Source: Pseudopithomyces maydicus
Taxonomy: Eukaryota > Ascomycota > Dothideomycetes > Pleosporales > Didymosphaeriaceae
Length of the DNA stretch: 64,000 nt
NCBI GenBank assembly: GCA_026873275.1
Contig: JANTUC010000007.1
Location: 744,001-808,000 of the forward strand
Direction: 5' to 3'
Shown: positions 22,298 through 32,796 of the stretch, in pieces
Layout of the letters: each line of letters begins with the position of its first letter
How positions within the stretch are numbered: the stretch's first letter is position 1
Program-made: the position numbers and the translations under genes
The notes under the pieces: generated by a model
Seen by the model: only the letters and a program-made list of their open reading frames with translations
The model's database searches: none
What the model was told of the DNA's origin: nothing

Positions 22298-23374
22298 ATG
22301 ACCGACTACGCGCAATATCAGCAACCGCACCATGGCCATGCGCCTACCCACATGCAAAGCTATGGGGGAGCCCAGAATCCCGGCGCGGCTAACCCATCTA
22401 TAACCTCTCCTACACAAGGACAGATGCACTCATATCAACAGACATCGCCAATCCTGCCGTCGCAAGGTTATCAGCCTGGTGGTGCAAACGCCCAGCATCA
22501 ACCAATGACCTATCCTCAAGGTTACATGCCGGGCATGCCTCAGCAGTATGGCATGTCACCATCGCAAGCGGCAGCTATGGCAACGGCCGCTGCTGCAGGC
22601 CCGGCTGGCTACTACGACCAGATGGCACCAGGCCAGCTCACTCAGGATCCGCGAGCCTCTCCGCGCATGTCTGGAGGCCAGATCAAGCAAGACGGGCGCG
22701 TCGCTCCCCGCTCCCCAACCGCCGTCTCCAATGCCTTAGGTGCGGGTGGCATACCATCCCAAGTCCCCATGAACGCTGGTCAACAAGCAAACCTACGACG
22801 GATGAGCACGCAGATTCACAGCCCAGCCATGCAGCAAACCCAACCCGTCATGGGTCACGCTGCAGCTAGACCATCGGTACCGCCCATGGCTCAACAAGCG
22901 CCTCAACAGCACCAACAATCACCTGAACTTGTCGCCAGCGCGCAGGCAGAAGAAGCGCCTTTGTATGTCAACGCGAAACAATTCCATCGTATTTTGAAGC
23001 GACGTCTTGCTCGGCAGAAGCTCGAAGACGCCCTTAGACTTACATCCAAAGGGCGCAAGCCCTATTTGCACGAGTCCAGACATAACCATGCTATGAGACG
23101 TCCGCGCGGCCCTGGCGGTAGATTCTTGACTGCTGATGAGGTTGCCGCGATGGAAGCCAATAAGGGTGGCAGTGCCGAGGGCGAGGATGGCGGAAACAAG
23201 GAAAACGCCAACGCGATCAAGGCCACTGCCTCGTCGGCAAATTCGGGAACGAAGCGGAAGGCGTCTTCCACAAATCTCAAAGGCGCGTCAAACAAGAAGA
23301 AAACCAACCGACGGACCAGCACAAGTGAAGAAGACGAGGAAGAGGAAGAAGATGATGCTGACGATGATGGTTGA
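22298..23374 (+). CDS. hapB: CCAAT-binding factor subunit HapB (NF-YA)
   Basis: An intronless 358-residue protein with the complete CBFB/NF-YA domain at about 221-278. The subunit-interaction helix starts EAPLYVNAKQFHRIL, and the DNA-contact segment contains YLHESRHNHAMRRPRGPGGRF. The N-terminal 215 residues are Gln/Pro/Ala-rich as expected for a transactivation or flexible region. The C-terminal 80 residues are basic (KRKASSTNLKG, KKKTNRR) and end in an acidic EEDEEEEEDD run. The family binds CCAAT boxes as a trimer with HapC (NF-YB) and HapE (NF-YC) and controls respiration, iron/redox and metabolic genes in filamentous fungi. Neither partner is encoded here. The upstream region is unusually long and repeat-rich. 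Confidence 0.97.
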   Translation: MTDYAQYQQPHHGHAPTHMQSYGGAQNPGAANPSITSPTQGQMHSYQQTSPILPSQGYQPGGANAQHQPMTYPQGYMPGMPQQYGMSPSQAAAMATAAAAGPAGYYDQMAPGQLTQDPRASPRMSGGQIKQDGRVAPRSPTAVSNALGAGGIPSQVPMNAGQQANLRRMSTQIHSPAMQQTQPVMGHAAARPSVPPMAQQAPQQHQQSPELVASAQAEEAPLYVNAKQFHRILKRRLARQKLEDALRLTSKGRKPYLHESRHNHAMRRPRGPGGRFLTADEVAAMEANKGGSAEGEDGGNKENANAIKATASSANSGTKRKASSTNLKGASNKKKTNRRTSTSEEDEEEEEDDADDDG

Positions 23375-24325
23375 ACATATGAATAGGGCCTTCTTTTCTT
23401 TTCGCCCCTGCTATCTTTTGAGGCTTTGTGCCTTGTTTTACTTCTGCAACCACTTTTTCTCTTGATGATTTACGAAGCGATTGCTTTTCGGACGGGTCAT
23501 TCTTATTTTGCATGTTACCCTTGTTGTTGCACACAGCAAACCTACAAATTGAATCACGCTGCTATCTCAGCGAGGGAAGGCATTTGGAAGGAATCGGTTT
23601 ATACATGCGGGTTGGACGGTTGGCTGGAAGCATGATACCACGTTTGCCCTTGTTCGGACACAAGAGCGACCTGTTGTACGCTCTCTACCATGCGCAGGAT
23701 GAGCACCCTGTCTACTACTTGTAACTTCTCTACTCTATTTTCCCAATACCCCCACATTCGCTAATTGTACGGGCTGGTCGGGCTCCTGTGCTCCGTCCTC
23801 GGACGGGTTTTCATGCGCAGGAAGTGTTGGAGTTCAATAGAGCGGATTACCCTTCATCGGAAAAAATCAATACCTATTTGTTTTGACAGAACCATGACTT
23901 GTGCGCTTGCTTGTGAGTTTGCTCATGTGATCTTTGCGATGACTGGTTTGGCCGATATCCCATCATGGTCATGAACGAACGATTCGAAACGGAACCCGGC
24001 CGGTGGGACTATCTGGTGTCGGAGAACACGGCACAGGATCGAATGCAAGAGTGGAACGGCGAGGAAAGAACCCTATATTTGCTTCCTTCTTACCCCGTCT
24101 GTGCACCTAGGCTTCTCATCTCACCCCCGCGCCTTCCCAAAGCTCTTCCAATACCTCCAATCCAAATAACTAACCGTAAACAGACAAATTTCCACGCCCC
24201 TACTTCAGAGTCAGCATCGATCCAATCTTTCTTGACCACCTATTCTATTCAGTTCCCATCGCCACCCAGCCTATCAAACGAAGATGATATAAAAATTCAG
24301 CAAAAAAATTTTGAAAAGGAAGCAC
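23375..24325. other. Intergenic between convergent hapB and the membrane-protein gene
   Basis: About 950 bases. The first 100 bases are T-rich, as expected of a fungal 3' UTR. No supported ORF, repeat or RNA gene. Confidence 0.5.
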
Positions 24326-25353
24326 TCACACAACACCCAAAGCAGTCACTATCACCACCGCGCCCAGCGCACAGTGCGCCCCCACGCACGCACCGCTGCG
24401 CGCTACGCCAGAGCAGCTGAGCCCGAAGACGACGGACCAGAAGACGATTTCCATACCGTTGAGCACGGCGTTGGCTTTGAGAGAGTGGAAGCGCGAGAGG
24501 CGTCGTGGGGGGCAGGTGAGGTGTTGGTAGAGGAGGAAGAGGAGGGATTTTATGCCCTGGATGGGGTTCAGATATTAAGATATAGATTGGTTATTAAGCG
24601 ATGTGTGTATCGGGGTGTGAGTTGGCTGGATATCGATTGCTAGATCATAGGTGAAGAATAGGTTCGTGAACTGAGTACGTACCATTACGATGGCCATTGT
24701 GTCTGAGCGGGTGTTGGGCCGGGTGTTGAGGGGGAGGCGGGCGATTGTGAGGATCATGGTGGTGATGACGAGGGTGATGACGGCGATGTGGTATATACGG
24801 GTGTATCTCGATTTGAATATCTTTTTCTCGTCAAGACTCATTTCGTACTTCGAGATCATTGTGTCGGGAGTGCGGAGCTTGTAGGATCGTTGTTTGGGGT
24901 CGTAGGCCTTGGCGGCGGAGTACAGGATTTCGGAGGTTGTGCTGTTTCTAGAGATTGTGGATTCTATGCTGGATACAGTATATGTACATGAGTGGGATAT
25001 GGATGTCTTTTCTTCCCTTTCTAGTGTATAAATTGCCAAGATAGATTGGTGTATTCACCGCGCTAGTCGTATTCGGACTCGTATTCGCTTGCGTAGAAGA
25101 AATGTAGATACGGAGCTTGACCTTCTCCACAAAAACGCCATGTACAGCCAATCCAAGACGGGGCCGAGTAGAAATGCCATAAACAAGCTCGATTAAGGTT
25201 TCCCGTTGAATACGTATATCTATGTTTTTGGTGCAGCTTGCGAGATCCGTAGTTCCTAACCTTTCCGGAGCCTGCAAGGTGTCTCAAGTTGTATTAACGT
25301 TGGTTGTCGATACTGCGCTGATAGGCGGCTTCTTCGCTCATCATACGCTCCCA
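24326..25353 (-). CDS. Small multi-pass membrane protein, MARVEL-like (N-terminal exons uncertain)
   Basis: The C-terminal part is convincing. One exon ending at 24683 encodes a conserved-looking cytosolic stretch (KLRTPDTMISKYEMS), a transmembrane helix (IYHIAVITLVITTMIL) and RSDTMAIVM. A 126-bp intron (24557-24682, GTACGT donor, CCAG acceptor) joins this to GIKSLLFLYQHLT, a third hydrophobic segment around MEIVFWSVVFGL, and a fourth (CALGAVVIVTALGVV) before the stop at 24326. The RSDT...IVMG-KS pattern resembles fungal four-helix integral membrane proteins. Upstream, the frame of the first helix breaks with stops, and no single splice solution was decisive. A segment containing MAFLLGPVLDWLYMAFLW near 25175 could supply an N-terminal helix. 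Either there are several short exons or the 5' part is damaged. Confidence 0.5.
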
Positions 25354-25891
25354 GTGGCTGTGTCTCAAGTACATCACCGAGGTCTTGACTGGCTGTATAC
25401 ATTTGTTATGTCAGGGATAAACAGTTCCTCTCAGCACTTGATGAGTTTACAATATTTTCTTTAAACCCAAAGGCTGGAGATTCTTTCATCATATGTCGAT
25501 GGCGGCTTCTTCAATTAATTTAAATACTGAAGACAATATTTGGAGCGTAGTCCGAAACAGATTGATTCGTTTCGTCGGGTTCTCGAGAACTCTTTACTTT
25601 CGACCGACTATGCTGGTTTTGCATTAACACCAATTCGGCTATTCTCGTGCAAAAGAGGATTTGAACTGATTTTCCCTTTAACCTTGATTGCTGACTGATC
25701 TATTAGAGCCCGCTCCCGATGGTTTCAACACGCATGGTTGATCTACTATCCTATCGATAGAAGCCGAATCTATAATTTCATGTTGCTCTTCTCACATCAC
25801 CTACTGAATGTTTAATCTTTCACTTTAACACTTCTACACATGAATGCCATCTCTAGCATTTCCCCACCCATTGCCCCATACACCTCCACCC
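25354..25891. other. Intergenic, AT-rich
   Basis: About 540 bases of AT-rich sequence with no supported ORF. It contains the 3' end of the ankyrin gene. Confidence 0.45.
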
Positions 25892-26788
25892 CTACTCAAC
25901 CTGCGGACTATCCCTCCTAGCCCGATACTCCTGCAACAACGCCACCACATCCTCCCTCCCATTCCAATTCGCAATCTGCGCCGCCGTACACTGCTTCCCC
26001 TGATTCCCAGACACCCCCTCCAAATCCGCCTCCGCATGCAGCAGCACCTCCACAACCTCCCTATGCCCCGCCCCAGCCGCCAACCACAACGCCGCACCCC
26101 CCAGGTACCGACCCCCTCCGCATTCACCTCCGCCCCCACCTCCAACAACCTCTTCACAACCTCTACCTGCCCCCTCGCAGAAGCCCCCTGCAACGCTGTC
26201 ACACCCCTGTACTTCGACGGCCCCGCGTTGACATCCGCCCCGGCTTTCAGTAACATCTCAACCACCTCCAGATGCCCATTCTCCGCCGCACCCTGCAGCG
26301 GGCTGCGTCCAAAGTGGTGCGCAATTCTCCCATCCATCCGCGCCCCCTTCCCCAACAATATCCTCACCGTCTCCACGTCCCCCGACTCAGCCCCCGCCTG
26401 CAACGGCGTCCGCCCCATGTACCTGTGCCCCGGTAAATTGACGTCCGCGCCCGCATCGATCAAGCACCTCACGATGGCAGCGTTCCCCGCCCCGGCGGCC
26501 AGCGCGAGCGCGGCGCGCCCCCGTTGTTGCCGCCGGGGGCGTCGACGGTGGCGCCGGCTTGGACGAGGAGGTTGACGATGGGCAGGTGGCCTTGGAGGGA
26601 GGCGGCTTGGAGGGCGGTCTTGCCGTACCAGCCGTGAGGGGGTTCGTTTGGGTTTGCGCCACGAGAGAGGAGGGTGGTGAGGGTCGGGGTGTTGCCTTGC
26701 CAGGCGGCGAGTTGGAGGGGGAGAGGGCGTCGTCGACGGTGTGTTCGTCTTCGGGGTCGGAGGGGAGGTGGATACCGGGGACGGGCAT
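25892..26788 (-). CDS. Ankyrin-repeat protein (three apparent assembly frameshifts)
   Basis: The ATG at 26788 begins MPVPGIHLPSDPEDEH. The true reading continues only if one base is added to each of three runs (plus strand): G5 at 26717-26721, C5 at 26518-26522 and C6 at 26098-26103. The corrected product is 299 residues of consecutive ankyrin units. Recognisable motifs are GKTALQAASLQGHLPIVNLL, GRTPLQAGAESGDVETVRIL, GRSPLQGAAENGHLEVVEML, GVTALQGASARGQVEVVKRL and AALWLAAGAGHREVVEVL. It is almost all repeat, with a short charged tail ending near DSPQVE. No second domain is present. Ankyrin proteins of this type mediate protein-protein contacts, and the partner is unknown. Uncorrected, it would be split into two or three false genes. 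Confidence 0.8.
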
Positions 26789-27577
26789 TGTGGGTGGGTG
26801 GTACGATGGGGAGGCCGCGGGGCGGTCGGTGATGGGGTGGGATTGGGATTGGGGGTGGGGGCTTTTATATGGGTACCGGGGTGGGATTGAGGGGTGGTCT
26901 TTGGCTAAAGTCGGGGATGGCCCCCATGTTGTTATCGAACGCTAGTTGCTGACGCGGGGTTGAGATTGTGGCATGTTCTCTAGTACCTACTCTATCCGTG
27001 GTGTGCTATTCTAATGTCGATCGTTGAATGAAGTGCAAGAGGCGGAGTCTTGGTGGAAATGTGAGCTCGCCTCTGTAGGTGCCGATCTAGAATCTACTTA
27101 CGTCTATATCTCTTCGATTTTATCGGTAATTAAACTGTAGAGTGGTATCATATGGTAGATAAATCCGTGAGTTGGTGATATTCCCGGGCCGCGGGATTAT
27201 CTAATGTCCGCCGACCTAGCATACTTGCGGTACATGGTTCACGATCCCATTTGGAGCGCCTACCCAACTACAGCAGTATACCATCAGCAACCACCATTCT
27301 GTTCTCATTTCTACCCACCTGACAGCTCTACTGTACCAATTGATTGAGAAAATCTCATCACTGACCATACTGTGACCGAATATGCAAAACATGTAATCTA
27401 TTCATACAGAGCTAGATCTCATTCCCTCAACGCATGCACTTTTCTTCGCACATACATAGCTCTTGTTCATCATGGCTTGTCCGTAGACAGCATATATTTA
27501 AGTCGCGTTGGTCTTTCAATCGTCTCACGCGCAGTGTATGATTCCGGTGTGGTGAACCACATCTCCACACTCTCGTC
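26789..27577. other. Intergenic
   Basis: About 790 bases, with a G-rich start (promoter of the ankyrin gene) and then AT-rich sequence. No supported ORF or RNA gene. Confidence 0.5.
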
Positions 27578-30500
27578 TCATAGCTTGAATCCCTCGATGA
27601 ACTTCCTCGCCTCCTCGACTCCATCGTCTACCTTATCCGCATTTGTGCCGTTACCAATCGCAGTAGGCGCTCCAGGTTTGCCTCCTGTCTTGCCTCCGAT
27701 GACAGGCGTGACGGAGCTGGCCCACTTGGGACCATCGGCACCTTGTTCCTTGAATGACTGTTGAGATGTTAGTTTCTGATGTCACTTCTCCGCTACGATG
27801 GAAATGGGAATATACATACTTCAGAGACATAGCAGCCGTGCGCAACCTTGCCGTCTCCAGCGCTCAATAAGTACACAGACTTGTCCTTGAGCGCGCTCTT
27901 GGGTCCGGATACATTCTTGATGGTCTCGCTGATAGCCTTGGCAACATTGCTCGACCAGTCAATCTTCTGGACGAAGAACTTCGCATCGGCGTTGTCCTTG
28001 AAGTAATTCGTGACGATGTCCAGCACGCGCTTGTTGTCTTGCTTCGCAAACGCCTTCTGCTCATCCAAGATGCTCTTCTGAATCTTGGCGAACCGGTCGC
28101 GGAATTGATTCTTTGTGAGTGCGGAGATGGTAAGCTGGTTGAGTTCCGTCTGCATCTTCTTGGCCTCGGCCTCCTTCTCAGCGCTGAAGGGAAGCTTCTC
28201 GAGACGCACAAGTTGGGACTCGAACTCCTCTGCCTTGAGCTTGTAATCGGCTGCTTCCTGACCTGTCGCGGCGACAATGCGGCGGATGCCCTTCGCAATA
28301 CCAGACTCTTCAAGGATGACAAGGTCCTTGATCTCGCCCGTGCTCTTGACATGTGTACCACCGCAGAATTCAATGGAATACTTGTCCCATTCCGGGCTCT
28401 TGACATCCTTCACGAGTTCCTGGACAGCCTTGCCGATGGAGACGACACGAACGGGGTCGGGGTACGTTTCTCCGAAGACAGCGCGGACGCTGTTGATTTC
28501 ACGAGCAATGGCAAGGGATACATCTTCGGCGTACACCTCGTGATTCGCGGCAATGTAATCGATGCAGATCTTCTCAATCTTGCCCAACTCGGCATCCGAG
28601 ACACCAGCCTTGTGTGAGAAATCGAAACGGAGCTTATCGGGGGCAACGAGCGAACCCTTCTGGTCCACCTCATTGCCGAGCACCTCCCGAAGACCGTAGT
28701 TGAGAACGTGAGTGCCGGTGTGGTTCTTGCGGATCGGGTCGCGGCGAAGTTCGTCGTATTCTGCGATGACTTCGCTTCCAACGCTCAGCTCACCGTACTT
28801 AATATAACCGGTGTGGAGCACGTAGCCGGCGTATACCTGAACGTTTTCAATGCTGATCTCAGCCTCGCCGTCAACGAGCAATCGTCCAGTGTCATACTCT
28901 TGACCTCCTTGCTCGGCGTAGAAGTTTGTCTTATCGAGCAGCACACCGAATTGTTCGCCCTCAGGAACCTCCTTTGTGCTCTTCAGGAATTGCTTGTTGT
29001 GGTAGATTGCTTTGATGGTAGAGGTGATGTTCTCGCGACCGAACTTGGCAGAGTCGTCGGTCTTGGGTACATCGTCCATGTTATCGAGGGCGCTGAGGTC
29101 GTGTACGTCGAACTTGACCAGGGCGGCACCGGCCTTCTTCTCGCCCTTGCTAGCCTCGCGAGCCTTCTCTTGGGCCTCCTCGACCTCCTTGTCGTTGATG
29201 TTCAGACCACGCTCTTCAGCCATGATCTTGGTAAGGTCGACAGGGAACCCGTAGGTATCGTACAACCGCCAGACATCGTCACCTGGAAGGTCATTCGAGC
29301 CCTTTGCCTTTGCCTTTAGTGCGTACTTTTCGAACATGACTTCACCGCGATCCAGCGACTTTGCAAAGCTCTTCTCTTCCTCGTCAAGAATTTCCTTGAT
29401 GTCGGCCTCCTTCTTCTTCAGCTCGGGGAACATGTCACCCATCTGCTCCACGAGGGTTGGCACGATCTTGGAGAAGAAGCTGCCAATCTCGGTCTCGAAG
29501 TACTTGCGAGCGAAACGTGCGCCTCTGCGCAGGACACGGCGGACGACGTAGCCTCGGCCGACGTTGTTGGGTACACCTCCATCGGCAATGGAGAAAGACA
29601 TCATGCGGACGTGGTCGGCAACGACGCGGTAGGCGGTGTCGATGCCGTCTGGGTCCTCCTTTCCGAACTTGCCCCTGTATTCCCGTGCACCTGTGATCTC
29701 TTGGATCTTCTTGAACAGCGGGCTGAAAACATCGGTATCGTAGTTCGACTTGGTCTTCTGCAGGACCGAGACCAGGCGTTCGAAACCCATGCCAGTATCG
29801 ATGTGCTTGTGCGGCAGGGGTCGCAATGAGCGGTCGGCCTCGCGGTTGTACTGCATGAAAACGTTGTTCCAGATCTCAATGACCTCGGGGTCGTCAGCGT
29901 TGACCAGCGACGCGGCGTTCCTGTAGACACCGTTCTCCGGCTCCCTCAGATCATAGTGAAGCTCCGAGCAAGGTCCACATGGGCCCTGGTCGCCCATCTC
30001 CCAAAAGTTGTCCTTCATGTTTCCGGGCAGGATGTGGTCCTCGGGCACGCCGACGCTCTTCCACAGCTCCTTCGCCTCCAGGTCGGGCTCCAGCTCGTCG
30101 GTGCCCTCGAAGTATGTGACGTACAGGCGCTTGGGGTCAATGCCGTAGACCTTTGTGAGCAGCTCCCAGCTGAAGCCAATGGCCTCTTTCTTGAAGTAGT
30201 CGCCAAAGCTCCAGTTGCCCAGCATCTCAAAGAAGGTGTGGTGGTAGCTGTCCTTGCCGACATCGTCGAGATCGTTGTGCTTGCCGCCGGCACGGATGCA
30301 TTTTTGCGAGTTGGTGGCGCGCTTGAGCTGGGCGAAGTCCGAGGCGGGGTCGACGGTGCCTTGGAAGATGGACTTGTACTGGTTCATGCCCGCATTGGCG
30401 AAGAGGAGGGTGGGATCGGAGAGGGGCACGACCGAGGAGGAAGGCACTGCGGCGGTCAGTGGGCGGTGCTCGCTGGGAGAAGGCGGCGGCAGACTCACCA

Positions 30501-30795
30501 AAGGTATGGCCGCGGTCCTTGAAGTAGTCGAGGAAGGTCTGGCGCACGCGGGCGGCCCCCATTCGGGCTGGGTGTCGTTCTGCGCCATGGTCGGGCGTGT
30601 TGTGTGCAGCAGACGGGGGAGGAGGAGGGGCAGCGGGACACGCGGTGCAGGGCGGCGGAGGAGCGCAGGCGGCGGCTGGGCGGCGGCAGCAGAGGCGATG
30701 CGTGCTCGGAGAGAAGACGGCGGCAGGCAGCGTCGCGGGGTGGGTATCAATGGGCGCCCGTGACTCAGAGGGGCATTGTGACTGTGCAGGCGCAT
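27578..30795 (-). CDS. ALA1: Alanyl-tRNA synthetase, dual cytosolic/mitochondrial (one apparent assembly frameshift)
   Basis: Charges tRNA-Ala. Exons end with introns at 30447-30498 (52 bp) and 27758-27819 (62 bp). From the ATG at 30588 (MAQNDTQPEW), adding one base to the C5 run at 30556-30560 (plus strand) yields GAARVRQTFLDYFKDRGHTF and a 965-residue cytosolic enzyme of normal length. Class II catalytic motifs include HHTFFEMLGNWSFGDYF at about 99-115 and GPCGPCSELHYD. The editing domain has HTGTHVL at about 605 and CGGTHV near 724. An in-frame ATG at 30795 adds 69 Arg/Pro/Ala-rich residues with no acidic residues, ending LLHTTRPT, a typical mitochondrial presequence. Like yeast ALA1, one gene probably serves both compartments. 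It diverges from the gene at 31091 with 295 bp between the starts. Confidence 0.93.
30589..30795 (-). other. Predicted mitochondrial targeting presequence of alanyl-tRNA synthetase
   Basis: Sixty-nine codons between the upstream ATG and the cytosolic ATG carry many arginines and no acidic residues, which fits matrix targeting. Two start codons in frame imply alternative transcription starts or leaky scanning. Inference from composition and the known dual role of fungal ALA1. Confidence 0.7.
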
Positions 30796-31090
30796 TCGCG
30801 CTTGAGGTGCGGGAGAGCCCCGCCAAATCTGCAGCTGGGCTGGGCTGGGCTGGCTGGGCTGGCTGGGGGCGCTCGATCCTCAGGGAGCTTCCAGAAACTT
30901 CGTCGATTGGCTGGCCCTATATCATCAGACGGCGCGCCTGCGCTATCGCTCTTGTTGCTGCTATTGCTGCTATTGCTGCTACTGCTGCTGCTGCACCACT
31001 GCCCTCGCTCGCACGCGCTCGCGCACTTCGCATCGGCCAAGGGAGACGAGAGACTGGAGAAAAAGTCGAGCACGGGTAGATGTTGGATGC
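30796..31090. promoter_or_regulatory. Divergent promoter with CTG/TTG trinucleotide tract
   Basis: A 295-bp shared promoter. It contains a TTGTTGCTGCTATTGCTGC-type trinucleotide tract at about 30950-30993 and a GGCTGGGCT tract near 30840-30870. Confidence 0.6.
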
Positions 31091-31843
31091 ATGTCCGAGG
31101 TCGTAGCTCCAGGCCAGCCCACAACCGAAGCGCGTCGCGGGAGGAAGCGCGCCGCCGATGCCTCGCTCGAGTCGGAGCAGCGCCTCTCCAAGCGCTTCGA
31201 CCTGCTGAACCTTGGTAGGCCCTACACACCCACCTGCCGATCGAGCCTCCCCGTCGCTGACCGCCCTGCAGAGAATGGCACCCGCCTCTACCTACCCGTC
31301 CCTGGCTCCGGCTCCAGCGCCCGCTCCGAGCCCGCCCTGACCTCAGCTGCCCGCCCACACCCAGCACCAACACAGGCCCCTACGCCTCTGCCCGACCCCA
31401 AGAGCAAGCGAGGCCGTCCGAGGCAGCCGCCGCCAGACGACTGCATGCTGGTCGAGGACACGCCGCACCGCGTCTACATCGCCGACCTGGACGCCGAGCT
31501 CTCAGACATCGAGTCCGACGAAGACAACCCCATCTTCCTGCAAGACATCGAGAAGCACCTGGCCAAGATACCCAAGCACGTCTTGATGGGGCCCGAGCCC
31601 AAGCCCACCAAGGACAACCAGTTGATACTGTACAGCGTGCCCAGCAGTCTGACCGTGCCCGAGAGCCAGGACAGCGTGAGGAAGGCCATTGTGGAAGCCC
31701 GGGGGCGGTTGCGGGAGAGGCAGGCAAATGCTGGTCCGGTAGGGCCCGGGCAAACTTCTGTACCTGTAGCAGTTCCAGAGGCTGCGATTGCGAGAGAGAT
31801 ACCCCCGCCGTCGTTTGACGGAGATGAGATGGACATTGATTGA
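31091..31843 (+). CDS. Conserved fungal nuclear protein with AT-hook-like motif
   Basis: Exons 31091-31214 and 31272-31843 give 231 residues. The 57-bp intron keeps the frame, so it is easily missed. Splicing produces LLNLENGTRLYLPV, which reads better than the unspliced Pro-rich insert. Basic segments near the N-terminus (RRGRKRAAD, KRFDLL) and a GRPRQPPP AT-hook core suggest nuclear, DNA-associated location. The second half is acidic (DAELSDIESDED) and contains well-formed, conserved-looking text (IFLQDIEKHLAKIPKHVL, DNQLILYSVPSSLTVPESQDSVRKAIVEAR). I do not recognise a named family, and the function is unknown. Its promoter is shared with alanyl-tRNA synthetase. Confidence 0.75.
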   Translation: MSEVVAPGQPTTEARRGRKRAADASLESEQRLSKRFDLLNLGRPYTPTCRSSLPVADRPAENGTRLYLPVPGSGSSARSEPALTSAARPHPAPTQAPTPLPDPKSKRGRPRQPPPDDCMLVEDTPHRVYIADLDAELSDIESDEDNPIFLQDIEKHLAKIPKHVLMGPEPKPTKDNQLILYSVPSSLTVPESQDSVRKAIVEARGRLRERQANAGPVGPGQTSVPVAVPEAAIAREIPPPSFDGDEMDID

Positions 31844-32103
31844 CATAGCCTGAACGGCGACATGATAGCCTAACGCAACGTAACGTAACCTTTTTTTTAT
31901 TTTTTTTTAATGGATCTTTTTTATATATCGTTGTCATGCCATGAGGGTATTCAATTATTCGTGTCCACATAAGACAGCATGATCCAGTCACGCATCCAAC
32001 TACCATGCCTCGCATCGTCCAAGCAAACATCCAAGAGCCCGACATCCGTAGATTACATTTTACCTTCCAGGACACCCTTCGGATTCCGCATTTCTTTCTT
32101 TCA

Positions 32104-32796
32104 TCATTTTCTGAACCTGCCCATCAACTTGGCCAACTTCGCTTGCGGAGGTCTGGGCGGCATCTCCTGCTGAAACTGCCCTTCGCCGCCCACGACGCCC
32201 GTCTGCTGAGCACCCATTGGCGGTGGTCCCGGGGGCGGAGGGTACTGACCCATCTCCACATTTCCGGGGCTCTGATTCGGGTCCATTTTGGTCGCACCTG
32301 GAGGAGGGACGTATCCTGGTGGTGCGTACCCTGGCGGTGGCTCTGCCCACGTGCCATCAGGTCTCATTCCGTTGGCCTGCTGCTGTTGCTGAAAGTAGGG
32401 CTGTTGCGCATAGTACGAGTATTGATTCTGTGCGGTCTGTCCGTGCTTCGCGCGTTCTTGGTAGGAAACGAGCCACTGTTTAATGTTAGATCGATGTCAT
32501 TGTGGGCATCACAAAGGTAGCTACATACTCGGTGGTATGCCAGCAAGGGTCTTCCTTTGCGAAGGCGGGATTTAGCGTGGAGGTAGCCGCCGAGGAACCA
32601 TGTGGTGAAGAAGAGGAAGAAGGAGGCGAGGATGACCCATTTGACTATCACACCAGTCTAGGTAGTGTTAGCATCGCTTGTGTTGAGTGATTCATGAAGA
32701 CAGTGGGGAGCTTACGTCGCTGTACCAGAACCCATCGCGGAAGCACTCCACCGTGCCATCCAGATACTGGACGCAGTACCTCTTGCTCAACACCAT
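32104..32796 (-). CDS. RCR-type membrane protein (Congo-red resistance / chitin synthesis regulation)
   Basis: Three exons (32796-32716, 32657-32529, 32475-32104) with introns of 58 and 53 bp give 193 residues. The short N-terminus (MVLSKRYCVQYLDG) precedes one transmembrane helix (VIVKWVILASFFLFFTTWFL) at about 29-49. The segment HAKSRLRKGRPLLAYHRWLV follows, which is characteristic of the RCR family. The C-terminal half is Gln/Tyr-rich and then Pro-rich with PPGY repeats, potential PPxY sites for Rsp5-type WW-domain ubiquitin ligases. Yeast Rcr1/Rcr2 are single-pass ER/vacuole/endosome proteins that influence chitin deposition and transporter trafficking. The same role here is inferred from the family and layout. 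It is convergent with the AT-hook-like gene, and the stops are about 260 bp apart. Confidence 0.85.

Noticed and set aside
26098..26721. Reading the ankyrin locus as two or three separate genes or a pseudogene
   Set aside because: Repeat text continues cleanly across each break after one base is added to a G/C run, and the same error type affects an essential gene nearby.
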